A DNA stretch of 64,000 nucleotides. Source: Dipteronia dyeriana (taxonomy: Eukaryota > Streptophyta > Magnoliopsida > Sapindales > Sapindaceae). The position numbers were made by a program, and so were the translations under genes. Below are positions 36,230 to 49,200 of the stretch, piece by piece. The notes under the pieces were generated by a model, which saw only the letters and a list, made by a program, of their open reading frames with translations, was not told the DNA's origin and made no database searches. Location: contig CM065296.1 of assembly GCA_032871835.1 (NCBI GenBank), forward strand, positions 8,318,001 through 8,382,000. Reading direction: 5' to 3'. Numbering within the stretch: position 1 is the stretch's first letter; every line of letters begins with the position of its first letter.

Positions 36230-37361
36230 GAAATGACCTCACCTAAAACATTGAAAGAGAAGCCTCCTTGGGGAGATTCATCTCAAGGGCTACAGACAGG
36301 TGCACACCTTTCTTCAAGATAATCAAAAAAGGGAAAGGACTCGAGGGAATAAAGAGTGTGAGCAGGCATACTTAAAAATAAAAGAGTACTTGGGACAAGC
36401 TCCCATTCTCTTAAAACCGCAAAAAGGGGAAATACTTCAGTTGTATCTGTCAATAACCGAGCTTGCAGCAAGTTCAATCTTAGTCAGAACAGAAGATGGA
36501 GTGTAGAAACCAGTGTATTATACCAACAAGGCACTCGTACCGGCCAAGACCAGGTACTCAAAGGCAGAGAAGATGGCCTTAGCATTGGTTTCAGTAGCAA
36601 AAAAACCGAGACCATATTTTCAGGCCCATACAATCCAGGTTCTCACCAATTGCCCATTAAGACAAATTTTACAAAAAACAGAAATATCAGGAAGACTTAC
36701 CAAATGGGCAATCGAGCTAAGTGAATTCGATATTCATTATTTCCCCAGAACCTCCCTCAAAGGACAAGCTGTGGCAGACTTCATAGCCGTATTCACATAA
36801 CCAAACCTGGAAGCAAAAAGACTATTGGAAAAGAGTTTCTCATGGAAACTGTATGTTGATGGCTCTTCAAATACTCATGGCAGCGGGGCAGGGATCGTAG
36901 TTTACACCCCAGAAGAAGATGATGTTGAATGTGCCATGAGATTTGATTTTAAAGCAACCAATAATCAAGCCGAGTACGAGGCATTGTTAGCTGGAATCAG
37001 AGTCTGCATAGCTCTCGGGGCAGATGAAGTTGAGATATTCAGCGATTCACAGGTAGTTGTCAACCAGGTTATGGACGAGTACCAGGCCAAAGATGAAGGT
37101 ATGATAGCCTACCGTGACATCGCGAAACAGCTCCTCCAAAAATATAAAGAATACAAGATCGCTCAGATCCCTAGGGAAGAAAATGAAAAGGCTGATTCAT
37201 TGTCTAAATTAGCGTCACCAACAACCTCAATCAGACCAAAGACCATTCCAGTTGCACACCTCCTTAAACCGAGTACAGCTGAACCTAAGCATTTGGAAAT
37301 TTCAGAAATCCGAACACATCAAGACTGTTGGATGGTCCAGCTGAGAAGGTTCCTGAAATAA
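36230..37361 (+). pseudogene. Gypsy RNase H and additional RNase H (broken)
   Basis: The first domain runs QAYLKIKEYLGQAPILLKPQ, a stop at 36504-36506, then PVYYTNKALVPAKTRYSKAE and FDIHYFPRTSLKGQAVADF. A second, separate domain (36825-37361) reads WKLYVDGSSNTHGSGAGIV, ATNNQAEYEALLAGI and FSDSQVVVNQV, the extra plant-type RNase H that marks the Tat lineage. D, E and D catalytic positions are visible in the second domain. Confidence 0.9.
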
Positions 37362-37364
37362 GAC

Positions 37365-38561
37365 GTGCTCCCGAAAGATCCGGTATTAGCAAAGCGCATC
37401 AGGTATCGATCGGCTAGGTATACCATGATCGGAGGAGAATTATACAGAAGGGGGTTTTCCCGAGCTCTCCAGAGATGTGTACCGGAAGAAGATGCACATC
37501 GAATACTTCAAGAGATCCACGGAGGAGTTTGCGGGAACCACACTGGGGGTAGAAGTCTGGCGCATAAGGTACTCAGGCAAGGCTATTACTGGCCTACATT
37601 TTTCTCAGATGCACAGCAGTGGTCGGAAAGTTGCAATACCTGTCAAAGGATTGCTAACAATATCCGACAACCCTAAAAAAAGCTCAGAAACCTCACTGCC
37701 CCATGGCCATTCGCCATGTGGGGCCTAGATCTAATCGGGCCAATGCCAGCTGGGACAGGGGGTGGAGCAAAGCACGCAATAGTAGCTGTCGATTATTTTA
37801 TAAAATGGACAGAAGCTGAAGCGCTTGTGCATATCACAGAAGCCAACACCACAAATTTTGTAAAGAAAAACATACTTTATAGGTTTGGAGTTTCGGACAC
37901 TATAATCACCGACAATGGCACTCGGTTTGATAACCAAAAGTTCAGACAGTTGTGCGAGAAGTATCATAGCTAACTACTATGCGACACCAGCTCATCCACA
38001 AACAAATAGGCAAGTAGAAGCAGTAAATAAAATTATCAAGCACACCATTAAAGCGAAGTTAGATGACAAAAAAGAAAGCTGGGTTGAAAAGCTTCCTGAA
38101 GTATTATGGGCATATCGGACGACAGCAAGGACTTCAACAGGAGAAACTCCGTTCACCTTAGCGTTCGGAACAGAAGCTGTCATCCCCGTAGAAATATCGC
38201 ATGTGTCCCCCCGGGTCAGGCTATACGATGAAGAACATAATGTTGATATGCTACTACAAAGTTTTGATAAGCTAGAAGAAAAAAGGGAAAAGTCCCGAAT
38301 AAGAAATACAGCATTTCAACAAAGAGTGGCTCGCCACTACAACTCTCGTGTTCGGATCAGAAAATTCCAGCTAGGAGACCTGGTGCTCAGGAAGGTGTCA
38401 TTGAATATAAAAAATAGAGCCGCAGAATCCCTGTCTGAAAAATGGGAAGGTCCATACAAGATCGAGGGGATAGCTGGCCATGGAGCTTATTGGATTGCTC
38501 GACCTAATGGAGGGGTGTTACCCAGACCATGCAATGCCCAATATCTGAAGATTTTCTATCC

Positions 38562-38565
<4 letters not shown>
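37365..38565 (+). pseudogene. Gypsy integrase (one frameshift)
   Basis: The zinc-binding part IHGGVCGNHTGGRSLAHK..CNTCQRIAN is followed by the core: MWGLDLIGPMPAG, SDTIITDNGTRF and QVEAVNKIIKHTIKAK. There is a reading-frame change at about 37965 after QLCEKYH, and a stop and shift near 37676-37716. The C-terminal part has ALGTEAV-like LAFGTEAVIPVEI and LVLRKVS..GKWEGPY-like EKWEGPYKI. The final stop is at 38563-38565. Confidence 0.9.

Positions 38566-38611
<46 letters not shown>
38564..38611. repeat. (AT)n microsatellite after gypsy integrase
   Basis: About 22 AT units directly after the integrase stop codon. Confidence 0.95.
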
Positions 38612-38616
<5 letters not shown>

Positions 38617-39182
38617 TGAATATTTTATTCTTTTTTCTAGTCAGGACAATATTGGTAGGATAAATATTAAACTGTAATTTAAATCTGTCGATTGTTTACA
38701 GTAATAAATAAAATTACTTGGAATTTTATTTATGAAAGCATCTAGCTCAGGATTTCCAAAAGAAAGCATATGATAATAAGAACATATGGAAGAAAAGCAT
38801 GATAATAAGAACATGCAAATAGAATTCTCGGGACCATCAAATCCCGAATGGGCGGAGAAGCTCGTAGGAGCATGCCAGCCGAGCATGGTCAAAATGACCT
38901 TCGCAAAAAGGCAAACCCGATGCACCAGACTCTGGAAAAATACTCGGGACGTTATCGGGAGAAATTCCTGTGAAATGCGTAGTTGTGTTGAAGCAACTTT
39001 TTTTTAAAAAAAAAGCTCAACGGTTTGGCAAACCCTTGCGCATAAAGACTAGGGAGACGTCCTTGGTATTGCGTAAGGACTCGAACGTATGATCATGGTG
39101 AGCCTTGATGTAACGTTCGGGCAGCAACCGGGTATGAAACGTGTAAACTTCTATTTCAAGATGACTCGGTTAATAATAAAGA

Positions 39183-39450
39183 GCCAGTTTAATAAGATAC
39201 TTGGCAATTGAAGTCATTCGGGTAACAACCGGTTTAATAAGATACTCGGTTAAGTTACCCGAACATTGAAGAAGCCAGTTTAATAAGATACTCGGCAATT
39301 GAAGTCATTCGGGTAACAACCGGTTTAATAAGATACTCGGTTAAGTTACCCGAACATCGAAGAAGCCAGTTTAATAAGATATTTGGCAATTGAAGTTATT
39401 CGGTTAACAACCGGCTTAATAAGATACTCGGTTAAGTTACCCGAACACCA
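39183..39450. repeat. Three 91-bp tandem repeats in the gypsy 3' region
   Basis: Units start GCCAGTTTAATAAGATAC at 39183, 39274 and 39365 (period 91) and contain ATTCGGGTAACAACCGG and CTCGGTTAAGTTACCCGAAC. Each unit also has an internal half-repeat, (C/G)(C/G)(A/G)GTTTAATAAGATACT. Confidence 0.9.
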
Positions 39451-39612
39451 GCCAATTTAATACAGCACTCGGTAACAATCATCAGTGAACAGATTAAGAC
39501 CATTCAATTCAGAATAAAATAAGATTTTATTGCTCCTAAAAGAATGGTTACAGTTCTAAGAATGGTCATGTACAAGTAAAAAATAATCAGAAATTTCTAC
39601 AATTCTACAAAA

Positions 39613-42597
39613 TCAAGGTTGCGAGGATTTCGAGCCTTTACCAATACTCGGATCTGGCACCATCTCGTACTCACAAAGCAGGCTCTCATTAGACGGCCAA
39701 GTGATATCGTCGACAGTGTCATCCATCCACTGGCTGTAATCTTCACCCGGAACTGGCCTGACATCTGGGACTGCACCCTCAACCGACTCTTGACTTGCGT
39801 AAAAGGTCGAGAGAGAATGCTCGGACGGAATCTCTAAATGCATAGAATGGGGCTCTTTGCCTTGACTACGACAGTAGGCTCTCCATTCCTTTATATGAAT
39901 CCGAAGAGATTCCAAGGACCGGTCCACATGGTGTTTGATTGACAGCTCCCAATTAGCACGGGCTTTCTCGATCGCCCTATTCTTAACTTTGAAGAACTAG
40001 CCGGCCAAAACTAGCCCATGTTGAAATTCCCGAAGAAGTGGGGCATCATAAGCAGGGGATCTTTTAAAACGATCCGCCCCGTGAACTTCCAGTTCCAACC
40101 TGGTCTCTCGGGAATGGGATTCAATTGTCAGCACTTGACGCTCCGGATCTTCAATTTTTTGGTCATACGCCGACTTCGCCGGCTCCGCCTCCTGCTTGGC
40201 CTTGAGCATGGATTCTTCAGCAGAAGATAGAAGATTTTGAAGTGATACAACCTTCTCCTCTGCCAGAGATGCCTTGTCCTCGACTTCAACCGGCTTTGCC
40301 AGACAATGGTCGGCAAATATTTGTACAGAACCGACCTCCTGCTGGTAAGCTTTCTCGGCTCGAGCACGACCCTCCTCACTCACCTTCAGCTGAGCCTCTA
40401 GGCGCCGTATTCGATCGGCTTGATGTTGCTGCGTCTAAATAAGCTCAGCAAATTCGGCCACCATCTGCAAAGGGATATACTTAGAAATCTGGCAGAAGCA
40501 GAACAATAAAGGAGTCAGATTTAACTGAGTCAGATTTAACTTACATAAGATGCGCCGTTGAAAATGTTTTAGAGACGTTCAGACATTGAACCATCTCTAA
40601 AACAGCTCCAGCGGTCCTCCCCGATAAAAGCCCGACCGGAGGACATCTCCCGTAGTATATCCTGGAGAGAAAGGAATAAAGGAACCCCCGAAGGTTCAGC
40701 TCCCAGATTTCCAAACTCGGGGGCAGGAGAAACCCTGTTCGGTTCTAAGGATGGAGAAGGAACCCCCGAAGGTTCGGCCCCCATATCTCCAACTTCGGGG
40801 GTAGAAGAAGCCTTACTCGGTTCTGAAGCGGCTGCATCTACTGATGCTTCAACGCAAACACTTGGGGCAATCTCATCCGTAACGTCTTCATCACTGGAGT
40901 CAATAAATGAGACTACCCGAGAAACTTTGAGTGGACGAGACGGCGAACTAACTGCCTTTCGCTTCTCACCCCGAGAACAGTGGAAGTTAAGATCAGCAGC
41001 AAGATCTTCTTGCGGATCGTCCCGAAAAGAATCAAATAATTCGGCACCTGCAGACACTTGATCCGTCAAGACGTTACCACTGTCGCCAGCTTCAAATCGT
41101 CCAACAGGCTCTTCACCCGCACCTTCATATTGCCTCTCCCTATTTTCAAGCAGTTGGGTGTCAATTGGCTCACCTTGGCCACTTGGACCAGCAAAATCCT
41201 AAGTGGAAGGCTGAGCACCCCGATCAACACACTCGGGAATTTGCTCAGCAATATCAGTTTCCTCATCAGGCTCGGGTAGAGCAATACCCTCATCGCTCCG
41301 ACGGGAAGCTTCCTTTCTACTCGCTTGTAGAATCGCCTTCATCTGGCGAGCCTGAAGATCGCTGACAACGTCAGTATCAAACACAAAAAAAAAAATATGT
41401 TAGAAAAGAAAATGAAAAGCAGAGAAATACAACAGAATGGGCACCGGGTTACTTACATAGTCTGCGATGGCCTGAAACCTGTCTGAAGAAACCGAGCTTT
41501 ATCAAGCCATCCTCTTTGAAAAGATAGCTCTTGCTCCTCTTCTCCAGAGTACGAACAGCTGCCCGAGTCAGCCTCTTCAACTCAGAATCAATATAATCAA
41601 TTATTTTCTTGTTCCACACTACGGGGGAACAAAAGAAACGGGGAACACTCAGCACCGTTCAGGAATCCCCAGATCGAACAGTGACGTCGAGCCCGAGAGT
41701 CCCTCCAGCAAAAAGACAACTGTTCTTCCAGAACTTGTTGGATGTGGGGAATCCCTATATAAAACCCTTCTTTTTTGGGTCATCAGAAGCATCGACCCCC
41801 CGATTCACCTTTGCTTCTTTGGGGACCCAACCGTCCGAAGGAGTAGACGCAAGAAAATAGGTCCCCGCTTTGCTAACCTGCCTCAGCGTAAAGAAATGCC
41901 TGATTTCATTAAGGGAAAGGCGATAAAAGGTTCATTCGACTGAACATGTGCCACATGCACATAAAGACTTTGTAACTATTCGGGGGCAACTGAGCTGGGG
42001 ATATCCTTGCTTCAGCCAAAAACCAGGCAATAAAAGGCTGAAGGGGAAGTGTGACGCCGCAGCAAATCATGGATCCATAAATCGCGACCATGCCCTCGGT
42101 AGGATTCCATATGGCTCTATCCCCCGTAGGAACCAAAGTGACTGAGTCGGGCAAGTCCAATCGGGAGCGGTATTTTCTATCTCAGCTGGCCCGACCACAT
42201 TCGGCTCAGTATCAAAGCCACCCGGGCGAGTATCAGAAAACGAAAGACGGGACGCCCTGTACACTTCATCAACTTCACCCTCGTTAACAGTCTGTTCCCT
42301 GGTCTAAACGCTGCTCGAGCCATACTTGTATACCTTACTTCTGCTCTGATGTTTACCCATCCTTCTAAAAGATATCCTGTGATCAGAAATATCATAATCA
42401 GAACTAGATGGAGAACTCGATACAGGGCTGAAAGTGACTTCAGGGTGAAGCCCAGAAACATCAACCTCTAAGAATGGAGGTTCATCTATTGGGATATCCC
42501 CCAGTAATCGTTTAATGCAAGATACTAACTGAAAATCCCCACGTTCTAATGCATCAAAAACGATTTTAAAGAGACGATGGCGGGAAGATGACCCCAT
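39613..42597 (-). pseudogene. Antisense accessory gene of the gypsy element (Transposase_28/gag-like)
   Basis: Opposite to pol and lying between integrase and the 3' LTR. The minus-strand segments in order are: 42597-42304 (MGSSSRHRLFKIVFDALERG, Ser/Asp-rich); 42264-41909, with TGDRAIWNPTEGMVAIYGS, LPLQPFIAWFLAEARISPAQ and LPPNSYKVF; about 41905-41650, with RHFFTLRQVSKAGTYF and GFPTSNKFWKNSCLFAGG; 41384-40569, acidic/serine-rich; 40383-39997, a Glu/Lys/Ala-rich probable coiled coil; and 39927-39613. The central block resembles Pfam Transposase_28 (putative gypsy-type transposon). The gaps may be introns or frameshifts; I could not resolve splicing. Confidence 0.75.
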
Positions 42598-43064
42598 TAA
42601 AACTAACCTTGAATTGAGATTGATGCAAGATCTTCAAATGGAGAATCACGAACTTCTGGATAAAGAAATCTACGTTTAAAGAAATTTCTGCCGAATTTTT
42701 TTGAGAATAAACCAATAATGTCTCTCAGGGAAGAATTTAAAGACGAGATGACACGAAACCCTAGGATTTCAAAGCGGGAAAAAACTGCGTTTGGGGAAAT
42801 GTAAAAATCATTTCTCATAAATGATATTGAAAAACGAAGAGACGAGGGACGCATGTCAAAACGGAAAGTAGCCCTCAACCATCAGAACTTCAAAACGTCG
42901 CCATCATTTAAGATCTCGCGTGATGAAGCGAATCGAAATTACAGAGTCACTATTAAGACACGCCATTATGACAAGACGGCTATTCTGACAAGTGAAAATT
43001 AAGACGATTAAAATACTTTTACCCGAAATGAAATTTACTCGGCAAAAATATTTTAAGGGGGTAT
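42598..43064. other. Gypsy segment between antisense gene start and 3' LTR
   Basis: About 470 bp. It should carry the 5' leader and promoter of the antisense gene and ends with the polypurine tract TTTTAAGGGGGTAT beside the 3' LTR. No coding sequence is seen. Confidence 0.5.
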
Positions 43065-43948
43065 TGTTGTATGTGAATTTTACCAAGCATACACGTCATT
43101 GACAGGAAGGAGAAAATAGCCAGGTGGACGTCCAAATGGACACTCAGGAAATATCCTACGAGACATCATTAAAGAGAAGAAAAGCCCGAGTACGCAAATG
43201 TAGAATGAAACCTACTCGGGGATCAGTTAACAACACTCGGGATTGGTTCAATAACGTTTCCACTCGGGCTCAAACGGCGCTACTCGGGACCATCAGGTAT
43301 TATTCTTACTCGGAAATAAATAAAACTCGAGTAAGAACTTGGTGCTTATTTCACACGGATTAAGTCATTAAATACACGAAGATATCCATCATGAAAGAAT
43401 CCCAAATAATGGAACTTTAAGTTAGAAGAGTCCCTTAATCAGAAAATAACTTGATTTCTTTACGAAGATTACATTCTTATAAGGAAACAAGTCCAAATTG
43501 AACTACACTACTAGAATCCCACTCGATTTCCGTAAAAGACTCCGAAACAGGAAAGAAGACAAATCAACCTCAAGCAAGTAACCAAATCACAATTAAATAC
43601 AAATATCTTGTATTACTTGTACAAAGCATATTAGGGTTCTGTAAGCATATAAATAGACCCATAATCTGGCTCCAAAAGAGATAGGCAATATAGCATACAC
43701 AACAAGCAATCATAGCAAATACAAAGAGAAAAAGGAGAGATCGAGAGCTTGTAAACATCATATCTTCATAGTGGATTTTGGCTTGGTTGATCCTTCAACC
43801 ACCCGTGGATGTTTCTCCGGTCATCGGAGTTTTACCACGTAAAACTTTTGTCTTCGTTATTCTCTCTGAATCTCTTTCTCTTTGAATTAATAGCCGAAAT
43901 CCAATCCTTGTTGACTTTTCTGACGTAATCCAGAAATCAACGTCAACA
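43065..43948 (+). repeat. 3' LTR of the gypsy element
   Basis: 884 bp, TGTTGTATGTG..CAACGTCAACA, followed by TSD ATTAT. Confidence 0.93.
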
Positions 43949-43953
43949 ATTAT

Positions 43954-44113
43954 AATGAAAAGTAGAAAGTGACTAATATAATATGCTTCAATTAATAATA
44001 TCAACAAGTATTAAGATTTTTAAAAAGTAAAGATTAGATGATTATTATATTCATCAAATTTTATCAATCCCTCATCTTCTACGGTAATATTTGAATTCGT
44101 ATGCTACCATACA

Positions 44114-44174
<61 letters not shown>

Positions 44175-44202
44175 TTCATTTATTTATTATAAGATTAGAT
44201 TT

Positions 44203-44253
<51 letters not shown>

Positions 44254-44472
44254 TACTTAATATCGGTACATGTCGACAGACTTGAATACATTCAGACATT
44301 CAGTATTTACTTAAAAAAGGAAAAATTGCATTATTATAATAAAAAGGTATAATTTAAAATGATTTGATCAATAAAATCACAAAACGTAGTCGTCCTGCTT
44401 CTGTCACCGGTGCGACGGTGCAAATTTGTTCGACAGCAACAGTGAGATCATATGCTCACCATTAACTCAATA
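43954..44472. other. Intergenic DNA with two (TA)n tracts
   Basis: Long TA dinucleotide tracts lie at 44118-44171 and 44206-44250. An open frame across them (Tyr-Ile repeats) is an artefact. The interval holds no gene. Confidence 0.7.
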
Positions 44473-45446
44473 GAGAAAATAAAAAATAAAAAATAACCAT
44501 AACTATTATGAAAAATTTGTTTTTAACTATATACGAAAATTTATTTGTTAATAGACACTTTTCAAAAAAGAAATCAGTGTATGTCCGTAAATTACAAAAA
44601 TACCAATGGATTTGATTTTTTCTTTAAAACTGAAAGAAAACTTGAAATCATGACTAAAATCTGGAACCAAACTTGGAAATTACGGCTAGGAACTTGAAAC
44701 TTGAAATCTTGAAATCTTGTTAAAAAAAATGAAATTTTGAAACTTGAAATTTTGTTTAAATTGAAATGTTGAAACTTGAAATCTTGACTAAATTGAAAGT
44801 TGAAAGTTGAAACTTGAAATGTTCTGGGTTTTTAAGTCCTTCGTTTTCAAATTTTGAATTTTGAATTTTGAAATATTGCCTAAATTGAAATGTTGAAACT
44901 TGAAATGTTGCATAAATTGAAATGTTCAAACTTGAAATGTTCTGGCTTTCTAATATTTCATTATCTTTCATTTTTTTCAGCAGATCTAATCTTCGGCGGA
45001 GGGGGAGCTCGACAGTGTTGCTGGACGGTCGTGAAGCCCAAGCGACGGCACTCCGGTAAGCCGTCGACGACATGTGAGAGAGAAAGGAAAGGAGAGAGAA
45101 AGAGATGTGAGTGAAAGAGAGAGAGAAAGAAGAGAGAGATAGTTGTGGGAAGAGAGAGATAGCTGCTGTTAGAGAGGATAGAGGTTGGGTGGGAGAGAGA
45201 GAGGAGGCCGGCGACGGTTCGCCGGCCTTCGCAAGGATGGCTGCAACGGTTCGTTGGAGAGAGAGATAGAGGAGAGAGAGGAAAGGAGAGAAAAAAAAAG
45301 AGAAGAGAGAGAAAATTGTTGGGGATGTTTTTTATATTGGAACATTCAAATAATTTTTTAAAAAATGGCTATTAACAAATAAATTTTTGTATATAATTAA
45401 AAACAAAGTTTTCATAATAATTGTGGTTATTTTTAACCATTTTCAC
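44473..45446. mobile_element. Non-autonomous long-TIR element, copy 2
   Basis: The left arm has AACCATAACTATTATGAAAA and AAATTTATTTGTTAATAGAC; the right arm has the mirrored GGCTATTAACAAATAAATTT (45366-45385) and TTTTCATAATAATTGTGG. The interior is collinear with copy 1: CTTGAAATGTTG minisatellite, the GC-rich block GGCGGAGGGGGAGCTCGAC, then GA-rich sequence. Flanks TTAACTCAATA and TTAACTCGCTC are a possible imperfect target duplication. It lies 525 bp beyond the gypsy element. Confidence 0.78.
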
Positions 45447-46224
45447 TTAACTCGCTCACCAAAAAATAAAAAACAAACACTAATCCAACGGTCGGAGGAC
45501 ACGTGTCATCATATTATCATCTCTCTCCCGGAAAAAAAAAAAAAGCCCACCAAACTATTTCAAAACGAAGCAATGTCTCATTAATATAATTCGTTTTGCT
45601 GTTTCATTTTTTTATTAAAAAGAAAAACCTCCATTTTCCGAAATGCCATAATTTTCTCTTCAAAGTTCAGACCGAGAAAAAGAGAAAGAAAAAAACCAAC
45701 AAAACAAACACAAAAGACATGTCATTTTAGTTTACTTTGGGGTTCTGTTCTGTCTTCCTATGGAGATCAAATCTTAACCCAACCCAACAACAGCAACCTT
45801 AAAATCTCCACTTCTTCTTAGATCTCCACCATCCCCCAAAACTCTCTCCCTAAAAGTTTATTTTTTTTTCTGTGGATCTTCCAGTCTCTGGATTCCTATG
45901 TAAAAACTTTGTAATCAACATCCAAGATTCCCATCTTTCTCTCTTTCTCTTTCAATTTTGAGGAAGATTTGGGTAATCATTAAATAGTTTGATTGTTTGC
46001 ATGCAATCAATCGTAATCATATCTATTTTTTTTTTGTACCCACAATTATTTTTTCAATCAAGATCTGATTTTTTTTTTCTTTCCCACAGTGATTTTCCAC
46101 TCACATTTTCACCCAGATCCATGATCCCATTTTAGGGTTTCGTTTCTCTTATCGAATTAGTTAGACATGTCTTCGATTTGAAGCATTGTTTTGTTGTATT
46201 TAACACTTTTAAAAAATTTCGACA
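45447..46224 (+). promoter_or_regulatory. Promoter and 5' UTR of the PP2A B' gene
   Basis: Non-coding region rich in A and pyrimidine runs, for example CTTTCTCTCTTTCTCTTTC near 45935-45955. A leader intron is possible but no pair of sites was convincing. Region boundaries are positional only. Confidence 0.45.
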
Positions 46225-49200
46225 ATGTTCAGGCAATTTTTCAGTAAAATCCCCAAAAAATCATTGAAACAGGACTCCCCTGAGTTGGCTCGGTCCAACT
46301 CGTTCACACAACCCACCACCACAACCAGCTCTGCTTCTCCAGGGGCTCACCACAAGTCCAATGGCGGAGACAAAGATAAATCCTCCTCGGGCGGTGGCAG
46401 ATCCAGCGTCGTGAAACGGACGTCCTCCGCTGTGTTTCCCGCCAGCGTGGTGGCAGGAATCGAGCCGCTGATTCCGTTCAAAGACGTGCCCAATGCCGAA
46501 AAGATGAACCTGTTTGTGAGTAAAGTGAGCCTTTGTTGTGTTTCGTTTGATTTCACTGACCCAACTAAGAATTGCATAGAAAAAGACGTTAAAAAACAGA
46601 CCTTGATTGAGCTTCTAGATTTTGTAGCATCTGCCTCAATGAAATTTAGTGAGCCAGCGATTCTGGCTATGTGTAGAATGTGTGCTGTTAATCTGTTTAG
46701 AGTTTTTCCGCCTAATTACCGGTCTAGTTCTCATCACACTGAAAATAATGATGATGATGAGCCTATGTTCGACCCCGCTTGGCCACATTTGCAAATTGTG
46801 TATGATTTGTTGCTTAAGTTTATTACCTCTTCGTGTCTTGACACGAAAGTCGCGAAAAGGTATATAGATCATTCGTTTATATTGAGATTGCTTGACTCGT
46901 TTGATTCCGAGGATCCTAGAGAAAGGGAATGTTTAAAGACTATTTTGCATAGGGTTTATGGGAAGTTTATGGTTCACAGACCATTTATTCGAAAGTCGAT
47001 AAGTAATATATTCTATAGGTTTGTTTTCGAGACTGAGAAGCATAATGGGATTGCGGAGTTGTTGGAGATTTTCGGGAGTATAATTAGTGGGTTTGCGTTG
47101 CCTTTGAAAGAGGAGCATAAGATCTTCTTGAGGAGGGTTTTGATTCCTCTGCACAAGCCCAAGTCATTGGGGGCTTACTTTCAACAGCTCTCATACTGTG
47201 TTATGCAGTTTATAGAGAAGGAGCCGAAGTTGGCTAGTGTTGTGATAAAAGGCTTGTTGAAATACTGGCCTATAACGAATAGCCAGAAAGAGGTGATGTT
47301 CCTTGGTGAAATAGAAGAAATTTTGGAATCCATTAACATGGTTGAATTTCAAAAGGTCACGGTTCCATTGTTCTGGCGAATTGGATGCTGCATTAACAGT
47401 TTCCACTTCCAGGTACTATTTCTTTTTCATTGTTGGACTATTACACAATTTCTTAGTTCTCTATGTTTAACATTGTTCTGTTTATTGTTCTTCAGTTAGG
47501 CACCTTGCATTTTGTTTTAATTTTTCCTTGAAGTTAAGATCTTTTTTCTCCGCACTTTTATTCGAGTTTCTAGATTCTATCCTGCTGTTTTCCATTTTTA
47601 ATATTTTTGCTATTGCAGTATTGCTGTCCAAAAGCTATGTGACTACATTTATGCTTGACAGCCTTTTAAATGTTAAATGGTTGACAACGTTTTATGTTGA
47701 CTGTTATATGATTGGTTGTCACTATTGCATTTGAGAGCTTCTTTGATAGTTTTGTTCCCCTATTATGTTATGAACTTATGATGGAGCAATCCACACCAAG
47801 GAACCAACTACTCTCAAATTGAACTCAGGATAGTTTTTGACTCTTAGATCCAGTTGATTGCTTGAATATGGTGTGGAAGTGTCATCGATGCAATGGAACC
47901 AACTAGAACCAAATTGACTACTCTCCACCCAACCAAAGTTTTCTCATCATGCATACATGGGATTTTCTTGGTGCCACAGTGACAGAAACTTTAACTTTGT
48001 ATTTATATATTTAAGAAAGGAAACCGATTGGATAATTACCCCTAGAAAGAAAAATGTTATAAAGCATATCATTCTGTGTTGACACTGAGTAGAAGTTTTA
48101 AGTATGTAAGACCAGAGGACAACGCTTGTACTTGCAGTTTCTATGGTTTATCTGTGTCTACATGCCTAATAGAATTTGGCTGTTTTGCTAAAAGGATAAT
48201 TTCTTAGTTCAATGAACGATTCGGGTGAACTTTCCTTGTTCAAGCGGGGACTTGGTGTATGGAACTCCTTATCGTTTGGCATTTTGTAATCCCTATCAAG
48301 TCCTGTGATCTGGTGGATGGATTTAAACTTGATTCATAATAATATATCCTACCCTGCCTAGTTTGCAAGCCAATACATGTGACTTATTTTCTCTACTAAG
48401 TTGATGTTGCATCAGTTTCAAGTTCAAATTGTATAATGACCTTTTAGTTGAGCAGTATGCATTCAAAGATCGTTATTGTAGATATTAAACTTTTTGGGGT
48501 CGTCGCTAAAGGTATGCAATTAGTTGGTTTTGGAACAGTTTAGTTTATTTGGGAGAAATGTTATTGGAGACTTTTGTTTGATACCAATGCTGACTATGAT
48601 AAACTCCTTGCAATCGTTTCTTCTGGTCTTAGCCAGCAATGATGGGAATTGCTTTGCTTAGATGGCTGCTCCCCATTTGGATTATATGTTGTCCTTGACA
48701 AGATGCTGCCTGAGCTTCGTTGTTGGGTGCCAGGCTTTAGTTACCGCCTCTTAGGTTTTCTTAATCCATTCTATTTGTTTTCTTTTTCATTGAAAACGCT
48801 TTCCTCTGAGCTTTATGCTTCTTTGCTAACTACAGGTTTTGCATACTTAACTCAGAATATATGTATTTCTTTGGTGTTGGTTTCTGCATGGAATCTGTTT
48901 CAAAACTATTAGACACAAACACATATATGAATGAAAAGAAGTTCCGAGATTTACTTTCTCAACTTCTTTCGTTTCAGGTGGCTGAAAGGTCCCTTTTCTT
49001 GTGGAACAATGATCAAATTGTCAACTTGATTGCACATAACCGGCATGTGGTTCTGCCCATCATATTTCCCGTTCTAGAGAAAAATGCCAAAAGCCATTGG
49101 AACCAAGCAGTGCTCAACCTCACTTTGAATGTCAGAAAGATGTTCTCGGAGATGGATGACGTGCTATTCTTGTCTTGCCACACTCAATTCCGAGAAGAAG

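Larger units (their letters stand above)
32033..43948 (+). mobile_element. Ty3/gypsy LTR retrotransposon of the Tat type, TSD ATTAT, with antisense accessory gene
   Basis: An 11,916-bp element flanked by ATTAT (32028-32032 and 43949-43953). The LTRs begin TGTTGTAT and end GTCAACA. Order: PBS, gag, protease, RT, RNase H, an additional RNase H, integrase, then a ~4-kb region with an antisense gene, polypurine tract TTTTAAGGGGGTAT and 3' LTR. A second RNase H domain and an accessory ORF before the 3' LTR are known traits of the Tat/Retand group. All sense ORFs are broken by stops. It lies 46 bp from the copia element. Confidence 0.92.

Noticed and set aside
39183..39450. CRISPR-like spaced repeats
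   Set aside because: Units are contiguous 91-bp tandem copies with no unique spacers, and the DNA is plant nuclear.
44101..44352. Open frame of alternating Tyr-Ile residues
   Set aside because: It is produced by the TA dinucleotide repeats and is not a gene.
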